Shown piece by piece: positions 15,253-22,645 of a stretch of DNA of 23,249 nt. The stretch comes from a virus. The position numbers were made by a program, and so were the translations under genes. The notes under the pieces are model-generated. The model saw only the letters and a list, made by a program, of their open reading frames with translations. It was not told the DNA's origin and did no database searches. The first letter of the stretch is position 1, and each line of letters opens with the position of its first letter. Location: the IMG/VR virus record IMGVR_UViG_3300030329_001612, positions 4,637 to 27,885 of that record. One strand, 5' to 3'.

Positions 15253-16023
15253 ATGGCTAATGAAATAAAAGCTAAAGAAAACGGATCAGTTGCGTTGTTT
15301 GGTAACGATCTGCAAAAAGGTTTTGAAAACATGACGCAAGAAGATATGGCGTTACCGTTTATCAGAATCTTAGGACAGCTATCACCACAGGTAACTGAAG
15401 GTGATGCGAAGTTTGTAGAGGGTGCCAAACCAGGTATGATCTACAATACTGTTACCAACGACTTGTTCGATGGTAAAAAAGGTATCAAGGTTATACCTTG
15501 TTACTACAAAAAAGACTATCCGGAATGGTCTGACAGAGGTGATGGGCCAGGTGCTCCTGTGGCTACACACTCACCAGGCAGTCCGGTTATCCAAACAGGT
15601 AAAAGAGATGGCTCTAAAATTAGATTACCAAACGGTAACTATTTAGAAGAGACTGCTTATTACTATGTGATGGTAGAAAAAAGACAAGGCGGATACAGCC
15701 CTGCTTTAATTACTATGAAATCAACTCAGTTGAGCGTCAGTAAGAAATGGAATTCTATGATGAAGTCTGTTCAGATTGACGATGGTAAAGGCGGATTTGC
15801 TGTACCACCTATGCATGGGGTAGTCTACAATCTTCAATCAAATCTACAAAAGAACGATAAAGGTTCTTGGTATGGTTGGGTTGTAACTATGGACCGAATC
15901 ATGGGACAAAAAGATAAGACTTTGTATTTAAGTGCAAAGGACTTCTCAGGGAATGTCTCAAAAGGCAACGTGCAAACAAAGGCTGATGTGGAAGAGACGT
16001 CAGATACTAAAACTCCGTTTTAG
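15253..16023 (+). CDS. Putative single-stranded DNA-binding protein, 256 aa
   Basis: The protein is soluble and beta-rich. Its N-terminal part (MALPFIRILGQLSPQV at 32-47) and WSDRGDGPG region resemble a phage family often found beside replication genes. The C terminus is acidic and ends in Pro-Phe (ADVEETSDTKTPF), like the partner-binding tails of bacterial SSB (…DIPF) and the acidic, Phe-ending tail of T7 gp2.5. That tail and the location before primase, helicase and polymerase genes suggest an SSB; the fold itself is not proven by visible motifs. The Shine-Dalgarno site GGAGG at 15241-15245 is strong, and a strong terminator follows directly, which fits high expression. A general unknown replication protein is the alternative. 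Confidence 0.6.
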   Translation: MANEIKAKENGSVALFGNDLQKGFENMTQEDMALPFIRILGQLSPQVTEGDAKFVEGAKPGMIYNTVTNDLFDGKKGIKVIPCYYKKDYPEWSDRGDGPGAPVATHSPGSPVIQTGKRDGSKIRLPNGNYLEETAYYYVMVEKRQGGYSPALITMKSTQLSVSKKWNSMMKSVQIDDGKGGFAVPPMHGVVYNLQSNLQKNDKGSWYGWVVTMDRIMGQKDKTLYLSAKDFSGNVSKGNVQTKADVEETSDTKTPF

Positions 16024-16029
16024 TTTTAG

Positions 16030-16051
16030 AAGGGGCCGCAAGGCCCCTTTT
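16030..16051 (+). terminator. Strong rho-independent terminator after the SSB-like gene
   Basis: AAGGGGCC at 16030-16037 pairs perfectly with GGCCCCTT at 16042-16049 around a GCAA loop of the stable GNRA type, and T residues run to 16051. It starts seven bases after the stop codon. The downstream primase has no obvious promoter of its own, so the hairpin probably lets part of the transcription through, or acts as a 3' end stabiliser. Confidence 0.9.
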
Positions 16052-16071
16052 ACATTCACAGGTAAAATAAA

Positions 16072-17592
16072 ATGAAGTTTAAAAGTATATTTGAAGGTTT
16101 AAAAATTGCATATGGACAATACCAAAAAGGTGAAAGAGGAGAAAACGGTAAACAAAAAGGAAAAGCATTTATCGTTAGAAAACAAATCACCGACGATCTA
16201 TGGAAGAATCATATCGAAGGCAAAGGCCCTGCACTTGGAATTATCCCAATTACCGAGTCCAATACTTGTAAGTGGGGCTGCATTGATATTGATGAGTATA
16301 ATCTCTCTCATAGTGATCTTATATCTAGGATCCGAGATTTTGGTTTCCCCTTAATAGTATGTCGCTCTAAATCAGGAGGAGCACATGTATTTTTATTTAC
16401 AAGAGAATTTATATCTGCTGCTCTCATGCAGCAAACTCTCAAACGAATTGCAAAAGTTTTAGGATATGAAGGTTGCGAAATCTTTCCTAAACAAACAGAA
16501 ATACTTGTGGAACGTGGGGACACAGGTAACTTCTTAAACTTACCCTACTACAATGGAACGAAAGGATTACGATATGCTATCAACGATAGTGGCTCCTCTT
16601 GTACACTTGAGGAATTTTATAAGCTCTATGATGTTTGTGCGTGCACAAGGCAAGAAGTGGAGAAAATTAAAGTTGAAGAGAAAAAAATAGAAGAGGCTTT
16701 TCCTGCGGGACCACCTTGCTTAAATAAACTGGCATCAGTTGGTTTTGGTGAGGGGTCTAGAAATAATGCATTATTCAACATAGCTGTTTATTATAAACAA
16801 TCACATCCTGATAGTTGGGAAGATAAAATTGTAGAAGCTAATTTAAAATATATGGAACCGAAGTTAAGTAATAGTGAGGTTCAACAATTAATTAAATCTG
16901 TAAATAGAAAAGGCTATGATAAGTATAGATGTAAAGACGCACCAATCAACGCGGTCTGTCAATCGGGTTTGTGTAGAACAAAACGTTTTGGTGTAGGCTA
17001 TGGTGAAGAAGAAATGCCTGTGTTAGGTAATCTTACTAAATACAAATCCACTCCACCTCAATGGTTCTTAGATGTAAGTGGAACGCGGATCGAATTAAAA
17101 TCAGAACAATTATATAGCCCACCTTTGTTTGCATTAGCATGTTTAGATCAAGCTAACCTGGTTGTGCCTGTACCAAAAGCAAAAGATTGGAAACAATATT
17201 TTTTAAAACCTATGATGCAAAATTTACAAGAAGTAGAACCATTAGAATCTTTAGATCCTATGAACCAACTAATTGGACTGTTACAAGATTGGACAACAAA
17301 CAGACAATCAGCAAGAACTATAGATGACGTATTAAACAAACTACCATTTACGGACGAAAACAAAGAATTCACATATTTTAGAATGGATGATTTTTATGCG
17401 TTTTGTAAAAAGAATAATTGGGATGTAGATAAAATAAAGACAGGTAATTTAATAAAAAGACTTGATGAAACTTTTGTTTCAGAAGAAAGAGTTAGAATAA
17501 AAAAACAACAACCTAGACTAATAAAAATAAAAACAATGAGAGCGATGGAAACATCTGTATCAAAAGTACAATATCATAAGGAGGCTTTTTAA
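16072..17592 (+). CDS. AEP-superfamily DNA primase (TOTE/PrimPol-like)
   Basis: The 506-residue product has the hallmarks of the archaeo-eukaryotic primase superfamily. GCIDIDEY at 69-76 gives the metal-binding DxD (Asp72, Asp74), SKSGGAHVFLF at 99-109 gives the SxH-type motif with His105, and FPKQTEI lies at 138-144. A second domain at about 210-305 has a helical block (RNNALFNIAVYYK, EVQQLIKSVNR) flanked by Cys216, Cys287, Cys296 and Cys301, which may bind an Fe-S cluster or zinc as in primase C-terminal domains. The rest (about 310-506) is not recognised. It should make primers for PolA, encoded downstream. It starts just after the terminator with a modest AGGT site, and ends with a TAATG overlap. 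Confidence 0.85.
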   Translation: MKFKSIFEGLKIAYGQYQKGERGENGKQKGKAFIVRKQITDDLWKNHIEGKGPALGIIPITESNTCKWGCIDIDEYNLSHSDLISRIRDFGFPLIVCRSKSGGAHVFLFTREFISAALMQQTLKRIAKVLGYEGCEIFPKQTEILVERGDTGNFLNLPYYNGTKGLRYAINDSGSSCTLEEFYKLYDVCACTRQEVEKIKVEEKKIEEAFPAGPPCLNKLASVGFGEGSRNNALFNIAVYYKQSHPDSWEDKIVEANLKYMEPKLSNSEVQQLIKSVNRKGYDKYRCKDAPINAVCQSGLCRTKRFGVGYGEEEMPVLGNLTKYKSTPPQWFLDVSGTRIELKSEQLYSPPLFALACLDQANLVVPVPKAKDWKQYFLKPMMQNLQEVEPLESLDPMNQLIGLLQDWTTNRQSARTIDDVLNKLPFTDENKEFTYFRMDDFYAFCKKNNWDVDKIKTGNLIKRLDETFVSEERVRIKKQQPRLIKIKTMRAMETSVSKVQYHKEAF

Positions 17593-17777
17593 TGGCAATT
17601 TATGCAGATTGTAAAAGTAAAAGAGAAGCTAGATTAAGATGGAGAAAAAGTCCTAAAGGAAAGGCTTGGGACAAAGCTTACTACCAACGACCTTATGTTC
17701 AAGCTAAACGAAAAGCAAAAAAATTAATGAGAAAACAAAATGAAAACAATTATATTGGGACCGCCTGGAACGGGTAA
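17592..17777 (+). CDS. Small basic protein, 61 aa
   Basis: The start shares its A with the primase stop (TAATG), with GGAGG just upstream at 17581-17585. The product is very basic (KSKREARLRWRKSPKGKAWD, then YVQAKRKAKKLMRK) and contains no Cys pair or HNH catalytic set. Its last 12 residues are encoded in the same bases as the start and Walker A motif of the SF1 helicase, a 38-base out-of-frame overlap. The composition suggests nucleic acid binding, but I know no family. The strong ribosome site and coupling support a real gene. Confidence 0.7.
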   Translation: MAIYADCKSKREARLRWRKSPKGKAWDKAYYQRPYVQAKRKAKKLMRKQNENNYIGTAWNG

Positions 17778-19269
17778 GACTACTACATTATTAAACTTAG
17801 TAGATCAGTTTATACAACAAGGCGTAAGACCAAAACAAATAGGATACTTTTCTTTTACTAGAAAAGCAGCAAGAGAAGCAGCAACAAGAGCAGCTGAAAA
17901 GTTTGGTCTTGATGCAGAAAAAGATTTAGAAAATTTTAGAACTTTACACTCGTTTGCATTTCAAAGATTAGGAATGACAAAAGAAAAAATGATGACAGCA
18001 GAAGATTATCGAGAGTTTGGTAAGATGGTAGGTATACCTATTAAGACAGGTAAACACTCAGATGAAGATGGTACTTTTAATTCAGACAATGAATATCTTA
18101 CTATTATGAATACAGCCAGAGTTAAAAGAATGGATTTGTTAGAATACTATGACTCTAGACAAAACATATTAGATATAGAAAGAGATACACTTTATTTATT
18201 ATCTGAAGAATTAAAACGATATAAAAAAGAAAAAGGTCTAAAAGATTTTACAGATTTATTAGAAGATTTTATTAAACAAGAAAACAAACCAAACTTTGAA
18301 GCTTTGTTTATAGATGAAGCGCAAGATTTATCTTTAATACAATGGGAGATGGTTAGATCTATGTGGGCTAATGCTAAAAAAACTTACATAGCTGGTGATG
18401 ATGATCAAGCTATATTTAAATGGGCTGGAGCTGACGTAGATCATTTCATAGCATTAAAAGAAGAAGTTAATGATATTAAAGTATTGGATCAATCATATCG
18501 AATACCTGGTGGACCAATACATGAATTGTCACAAAAAATAATTAATAAAGTACAAAATAGATTTGATAAGAATTATAAACCTAGAACTCAACAAGGTATC
18601 TTGCGTAGATATTCTGATATTACACAAGTGGATATGTCTAAAGATAATTGGTTGGTATTATCATCAGCTAATCATTTTCTTGATGATGTAAAAGAAGTTT
18701 GTGAATTAAGAGGATGGTATTATCAACACAGGGGTATGAATTCCGTTCCATTAAAACTTTTAATAGCTTTAAATAATTGGGAGAGATGGCGTAAGAAAGA
18801 TGCAATACAAGGTGCTACAAATTTATTGGGTCCTATTGAGATAAAAAATATATATGAATATCTTGGATCAAATGTGTCACCAGGTTTTAGAACAGGTAAA
18901 CTTTTTCATTCTGAAGAAAAATACACATTAAAAGAATGTATGGAGAAGTATGGATTACTTACAGATAAAGTTTGGTATGAATCTTTTGATGGTTTAGATA
19001 CCATCACAGAGAACTACATTCGTAACATGCGGGCGAATGGAGAACAGATAAACAAAAATCCGCGTATCATTATGTCAACAATACATGGAGCGAAAGGAGG
19101 CGAAGCTGATAAAGTTTTGCTTATGCAAGATCTTACAAATGCAGCGTTAGAAACTATGAGTTATGATCCAGACGAATTACATAGGTTATTCTATACTGGA
19201 GCGACGAGAGCGAAGCGCGAATTGCATGTGTTAGATCCAAAGAACTTTGATCGAGCTTATATTTTATAA
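17740..19269 (+). CDS. Superfamily 1 UvrD/PcrA-like DNA helicase
   Basis: All SF1A motifs are visible in the 509-residue product. Walker A is GPPGTGKTT at 7-15, motif Ia is FSFTRKAAREA at 37-47, motif II is FIDEAQD at 190-196, motif III is GDDDQAIFKWAGA at 219-231, motif IV is DQSYR at 250-254, motif V is STIHGAKGGEAD at 446-457 and motif VI is LFYTGATRAKRELHVL at 483-498. It should translocate 3'-5' on single-stranded DNA and unwind duplexes. It is shorter than UvrD (about 720 aa), with reduced insertion domains, as is common in phages. As the only processive replicative-type helicase seen on this strand, it may drive fork unwinding with the AEP primase and PolA; that role is inferred from context. 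Confidence 0.95.
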   Translation: MKTIILGPPGTGKTTTLLNLVDQFIQQGVRPKQIGYFSFTRKAAREAATRAAEKFGLDAEKDLENFRTLHSFAFQRLGMTKEKMMTAEDYREFGKMVGIPIKTGKHSDEDGTFNSDNEYLTIMNTARVKRMDLLEYYDSRQNILDIERDTLYLLSEELKRYKKEKGLKDFTDLLEDFIKQENKPNFEALFIDEAQDLSLIQWEMVRSMWANAKKTYIAGDDDQAIFKWAGADVDHFIALKEEVNDIKVLDQSYRIPGGPIHELSQKIINKVQNRFDKNYKPRTQQGILRRYSDITQVDMSKDNWLVLSSANHFLDDVKEVCELRGWYYQHRGMNSVPLKLLIALNNWERWRKKDAIQGATNLLGPIEIKNIYEYLGSNVSPGFRTGKLFHSEEKYTLKECMEKYGLLTDKVWYESFDGLDTITENYIRNMRANGEQINKNPRIIMSTIHGAKGGEADKVLLMQDLTNAALETMSYDPDELHRLFYTGATRAKRELHVLDPKNFDRAYIL

Positions 19270-19631
19270 TGGATGAAAACAAAAACGATAGATATATGTT
19301 TGCTTATATTGCTGGTCTTATTGATGGGGAGGGTTGTATTACATACACACAACAACTCCAACATCGTAAAGGAAAGCCCAGAGCCTACAAGTACTGGAAC
19401 ATACGAATTGAGGTAGCGATGACACATAAAGAAACAATAGAATATTTACATGAAGCACTTGGTTGTGGACACGTTAATATCAGACCAAAGATGTCTCATC
19501 AAAACTTTGATCAATGGCGTTGGCGATGCAGCCACAGAGATGCATTAGAGGTTGCAAAAGCTATAGAACCATTTTCAAAAACAAAAAAGAATAAATTAAG
19601 AGAGGTGATAAATCATTATGAAAAGTCTTAA
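19269..19631 (+). CDS. LAGLIDADG-type homing endonuclease, single motif
   Basis: The 120-residue product has FAYIAGLIDGEGCITY at about 11-26, a textbook LAGLIDADG motif. It is followed by a beta-rich DNA-binding saddle (YWNIRIEVAMT, WRWRCSHRD) and a helical C terminus (KNKLREVINHY). With one motif it should act as a homodimer that cuts a long target site and promotes its own spread. It is free-standing, not inside an intron or intein that I can detect: the genes on both sides are intact. It overlaps the helicase stop by one base and the DUF3310 start by 14 bases, so it is fully built into the operon. Loss of endonuclease activity with retention of DNA binding is possible. Confidence 0.9.
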   Translation: MDENKNDRYMFAYIAGLIDGEGCITYTQQLQHRKGKPRAYKYWNIRIEVAMTHKETIEYLHEALGCGHVNIRPKMSHQNFDQWRWRCSHRDALEVAKAIEPFSKTKKNKLREVINHYEKS

Positions 19632-19824
19632 GAAACAAATTGGAGGACGACACTATCAAAATTTTGTCATTCAGCCAGCAGAGTTTATAAACAAGAATAG
19701 GTTGCAATTTGCAGAGGGGAACGCTATAAAGTATATATGTAGGCATCCTCACAAAGGAGGCATACAAGATATAGATAAAGCTATACATTATCTAGAAATG
19801 GTAAAGGAGAGAGACTACAAGTGA
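19618..19824 (+). CDS. DUF3310 (SaV-like) phage protein, 68 aa
   Basis: The product matches the DUF3310 pattern: GGRHYQNFVIQPAEFI at 9-24, then FAEGNAIKYICRHPHKGG and a closing helix DIDKAIHYLEMV. This small family is widespread in phages beside DNA replication genes and is sometimes labelled nucleotide kinase without clear proof of activity. There is no P-loop in this protein, so I would not call it a kinase. AGAGGTG upstream supports ATG 19618 even though the gene starts inside the homing endonuclease. Its TGA overlaps the GTG start of the polymerase (GTGA), which ties their translation together. Confidence 0.88.
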   Translation: MKSLKKQIGGRHYQNFVIQPAEFINKNRLQFAEGNAIKYICRHPHKGGIQDIDKAIHYLEMVKERDYK

Positions 19825-21683
19825 GAAGTACACAAATACCCCTATTTACCCCTGAAACAGAATGGGTCATGCCAGATGAACTAAAAGATCTGCGCGGAGC
19901 CAAAGAAATAGCAATAGATTTAGAAACTAACGACCCACTCTTGAAAGAGTTAGGCTCTGGTAATGTAACTGGAAAAGGGCACATTGCTGGCGTTGCGGTG
20001 GCCGTAGAAGGCTGGTCAGGCTATTATCCTATACACCACGAGCAAGGTGGTAATATGGACAAAAATCTGGTGTTAAACTGGCTAAAAGATTTGTTTACAC
20101 AAGAAGATACAACCTTCATTTTTCACAATGCTATGTACGATATTTGTTGGTTAAGGTCAGCAGGACTGACCATAAAAGGACCCATAATGGACACGATGAT
20201 AGCAGCATCCTTGATAGACGAAAACAGAATGAGCTATCAATTAAATGCCTTATCTAAACATTACGTTGGCATAGGTAAAGATGAAAAAATTTTATTAGAA
20301 GCAGCAAAAGAGTATGGATTAGATGCTAAAGCAGATATGTGGAGATTACCACCAATGTTTGTAGGTCAATATGCAGAGCGTGATGCAGAAGCAACTTTAA
20401 AACTTTGGCAAAGATTAAAAGTAGAACTATACAATCAAGAATTAATGGATGTATTTAACTTAGAAACAAAATTATTTCCATGTCTTGTTGATATGAGATT
20501 TAAAGGTGTAAGAGTTGATTTAGAAAAAGCACAAAATATTAAACAAAATTTAATTAAAAGGGAAGAAAAAATTATACAAAATATAAAAAAATTAACTGGT
20601 GTTGACGTAGAAATTATGGCAGCCAGATCTATAGCAAAAGCCTTTGATAAGTTAAAACTTCCATACGATAGAACAGAAAAAAGTAAAGAACCAAGTTTTA
20701 CAAAAAACTTTTTACAGAACCATCCACATGAATTAGGAAGATCAATAGCTGAAGCAAGAGAATTAAACAAAGCTCACACTACATTTATAGATTCAATAAC
20801 CAAACATGCAGTTGATGGTAGAATACATGCAGACATAAATCAAATTAGATCAGACCAAGGTGGCACGGTTACAGGTAGATTTAGTATGAGTAATCCAAAC
20901 TTACAACAGATACCCGCAAGACATCCTGAACTTGGTCCAATGATTAGATCTATATTTATTCCAGAAGAAAAACATGTTTGGGGTTCATTTGACTACTCAC
21001 AACAAGAACCAAGAATTTTAGTGCATTACGCAAAACTGCAGAATTTGGACGGAGTTGATGAAATTGTAGACGCATACAACGCCGGAGACGCTGATTTCCA
21101 TCAGGTCGTGGCCGACATGGCAGGCATAGAACGGAAGCAAGCCAAGACGATTAATTTAGGTCTTATGTATGGAATGGGTAAAAATAAATTGATGGCTGAA
21201 CTAGGTTTGATGAAAGAGTCAGCAGAAAAATTAATTAGACAATATCATACTAAAGCTCCATTTGTAAAAAAACTAATGGACAATGTATCTAGAAAAGCAA
21301 ACGACAGAGGTAAGATTAGAACTTTATTAGGACGTGCATGTCATTTTGATTTATGGCAGCCAGTACAATTTGGTGTATTCAAACCTTTACCACTCGAACA
21401 AGCAAGGAAAGAATATGATGAACCATTAAAGCGTGCGTTTACATACAAAGCATTAAATAAATTAATACAAGGATCTGCGGCTGATATGACAAAAAAATCT
21501 ATGGTAGCTCTTTATGAAAATGGTATAATACCACACATACAGATTCATGATGAGGTAGATATTTCTGTTGAGTCTGATGTTAAAGCAGAAGAAATAATTA
21601 AGATTATGGAAGCTGCTGTTGAATTAAAGGTTCCTAATAAAGTTGATTATGAAAAGGGGGCTAACTGGGGTGAAATTAAGTAA
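19821..21683 (+). CDS. polA: Family A DNA polymerase with 3'-5' exonuclease, Leu762 type
   Basis: The 620-residue product starts with GTG, overlapping the DUF3310 stop, with AAGGAGAG upstream. The exonuclease domain has AIDLET (Asp33, Glu35), FHNAMYD (Asp107) and QYAERD (Tyr184, Asp188), the DEDDy set. The polymerase domain has TGRFSMSNPNLQQIP near 351-365, motif A DYSQQEPR at 391-398, motif B from Arg438 through Lys442, Leu446 and Tyr450, and motif C IHDE with Asp577-Glu578. Leu446 aligns with E. coli PolI residue 762, which is Phe in E. coli and Tyr in T7. There is no 5'-3' exonuclease domain, as usual for phages. It should be the replicative polymerase. A patch of higher G+C covers the region between motifs A and B. 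Confidence 0.96.
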   Translation: MRSTQIPLFTPETEWVMPDELKDLRGAKEIAIDLETNDPLLKELGSGNVTGKGHIAGVAVAVEGWSGYYPIHHEQGGNMDKNLVLNWLKDLFTQEDTTFIFHNAMYDICWLRSAGLTIKGPIMDTMIAASLIDENRMSYQLNALSKHYVGIGKDEKILLEAAKEYGLDAKADMWRLPPMFVGQYAERDAEATLKLWQRLKVELYNQELMDVFNLETKLFPCLVDMRFKGVRVDLEKAQNIKQNLIKREEKIIQNIKKLTGVDVEIMAARSIAKAFDKLKLPYDRTEKSKEPSFTKNFLQNHPHELGRSIAEARELNKAHTTFIDSITKHAVDGRIHADINQIRSDQGGTVTGRFSMSNPNLQQIPARHPELGPMIRSIFIPEEKHVWGSFDYSQQEPRILVHYAKLQNLDGVDEIVDAYNAGDADFHQVVADMAGIERKQAKTINLGLMYGMGKNKLMAELGLMKESAEKLIRQYHTKAPFVKKLMDNVSRKANDRGKIRTLLGRACHFDLWQPVQFGVFKPLPLEQARKEYDEPLKRAFTYKALNKLIQGSAADMTKKSMVALYENGIIPHIQIHDEVDISVESDVKAEEIIKIMEAAVELKVPNKVDYEKGANWGEIK

Positions 21684-22333
21684 TGGCATATTTAAATGCA
21701 AACATACCGGCGACATACGCCCAAATAAGAAAAGAATATCTCTATGATCTTAAAAAACATCATGGCGAAGTTGAAGATTGTATTATCTTTGGTCTTACGA
21801 GTATGGGCGGGAGGGCTATACTTTTTCACGCTATTATGGGTAACGGTGCAATCTTTTATCGCCTACCTATTAGCGCGTTTATTCAACAAGGATATAGACC
21901 AGAAGACGTTCCCAAGCGACGTCTTGATGAATTGGAGCTTTGGAATTCTTTCTCTTATTATCCTACTGTTATTACTTGGAATATTTTAAGTGCAGCCTCT
22001 GGTAAATACATTGGTAAAGATAAAAAATGGCACCATGGTAGATATCTATTTACCGTTGACTGGGCTCACCCAGATGGTAATATACTAGATACTGACCATT
22101 CAGAGATTCCGCACGAACATAAGTGCGCTCACATAATTGCTCTTGATGATGGCAATTTTGCAGCACAACCAAACAATAGATGTATATGGGATTTACCTTC
22201 TTTCACTGTGAAAGACAATATTCCTGATTGGAAAGTGCAAACTAATGAGTGGAACGTTGAAGATACAGGTAAGTGGAAAACAGAAGATACTGATAGTTTC
22301 TTCTATGAAATTGAGGAAAAAAAAGATGTATAA
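21683..22333 (+). CDS. Conserved-looking phage protein of unknown function, 216 aa
   Basis: The gene overlaps the polymerase stop as TAATG. The product is globular with an alpha/beta start (YAQIRKEYLYDLKKHHGEVE), hydrophobic strands (CIIFGLTSMGGRAILFHAIM), a Trp/His-rich middle (KKWHHGRYLFTVDWAHPDGN) and an acidic C-terminal tail (EDTGKWKTEDTDSFFYEIEE). There is no membrane span, and His/Asp clusters near 130-165 could bind metal, but there is no motif that I can tie to an enzyme. Coupling to polA suggests a replication-time role. An out-of-frame hydrophobic reading inside the gene is a shadow. Confidence 0.8.
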   Translation: MAYLNANIPATYAQIRKEYLYDLKKHHGEVEDCIIFGLTSMGGRAILFHAIMGNGAIFYRLPISAFIQQGYRPEDVPKRRLDELELWNSFSYYPTVITWNILSAASGKYIGKDKKWHHGRYLFTVDWAHPDGNILDTDHSEIPHEHKCAHIIALDDGNFAAQPNNRCIWDLPSFTVKDNIPDWKVQTNEWNVEDTGKWKTEDTDSFFYEIEEKKDV

Positions 22334-22415
22334 AAAATTTATAGAACCAGTATGGTTTTGGATCAAAAAAATCTGGAGAAAAATAACAGATTTTATATCT
22401 AAAAAATTTGATTAA
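22326..22415 (+). CDS. Trp-rich basic mini-protein, 29 aa
   Basis: A 30-codon frame starts inside the end of the 216-aa gene, with GAGG at 22313-22316 nine bases upstream. The product has hydrophobic positions spaced 3-4 apart (Trp10, Ile13, Trp17, Ile20, Ile24) and many Lys, so it would form an amphipathic basic helix. Trp12 and Phe11 add further aromatic bulk. It could bind membranes or a host protein. Its size makes it uncertain, but a good ribosome site and a similar peptide 330 bases downstream favour a real gene. Confidence 0.5.
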   Translation: MYKKFIEPVWFWIKKIWRKITDFISKKFD

Positions 22416-22437
22416 TTCTTAACGCGCGTATAAGATA

Positions 22438-22465
22438 GGGTGATAACGGGAGACTGATATCACCC
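22438..22465 (+). promoter_or_regulatory. Stem-loop in a short noncoding gap before a small gene
   Basis: GGGTGATA at 22438-22445 pairs perfectly with TATCACCC at 22458-22465 around a 12-base loop that exposes GGGAG. No T-run follows, so it is not a standard terminator. A promoter-like TTGATT (22408-22413) and TATAAG (22429-22434), 15 bases apart, would start transcription near 22441, close to the 5' arm. It may stabilise an mRNA 5' end or control the gene at 22475; both are inference. Confidence 0.45.
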
Positions 22466-22474
22466 GCTAATAAT

Positions 22475-22645
22475 ATGAAAACAATACCCGACGCGATAAG
22501 CGATATAAAAAGGTTTACGAGAAGAGCGATAGATATACCATTATCTTGGATGGAACACATTGGTAGTAAGATGAATGTGTATGCCTGGAACAAGAGATGG
22601 GGAAATAGAAAAAAAGGCTATGGCTACAGAAACGAAGACTTGTAA
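22475..22645 (+). CDS. Small basic protein of unknown function, 56 aa
   Basis: A 57-codon frame follows the stem-loop by nine bases and has no clear Shine-Dalgarno site. The product is basic and aromatic, beginning MKTIPDAISDIKRFTRRAID, then LSWMEHIGSKMNVYAWNKRW and a Gly/Tyr-rich end. It has no Cys and no membrane span. It overlaps the Cys-rich 36-aa gene by 26 bases in another frame. The codon choice looks like its neighbours, which supports coding, but no family is recognised. Confidence 0.5.
   Translation: MKTIPDAISDIKRFTRRAIDIPLSWMEHIGSKMNVYAWNKRWGNRKKGYGYRNEDL

Noticed and set aside
16106-16354. Plus-strand 82-aa frame inside the primase gene
   Set aside because: It lies fully in another frame of a gene with clear catalytic motifs and has no independent ribosome site.
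21744-21989. Plus-strand hydrophobic 81-aa frame inside the 216-aa gene
   Set aside because: Its membrane-like composition comes from reading an AT-rich gene out of frame; no ribosome site precedes it, and the host gene is coupled to polA.
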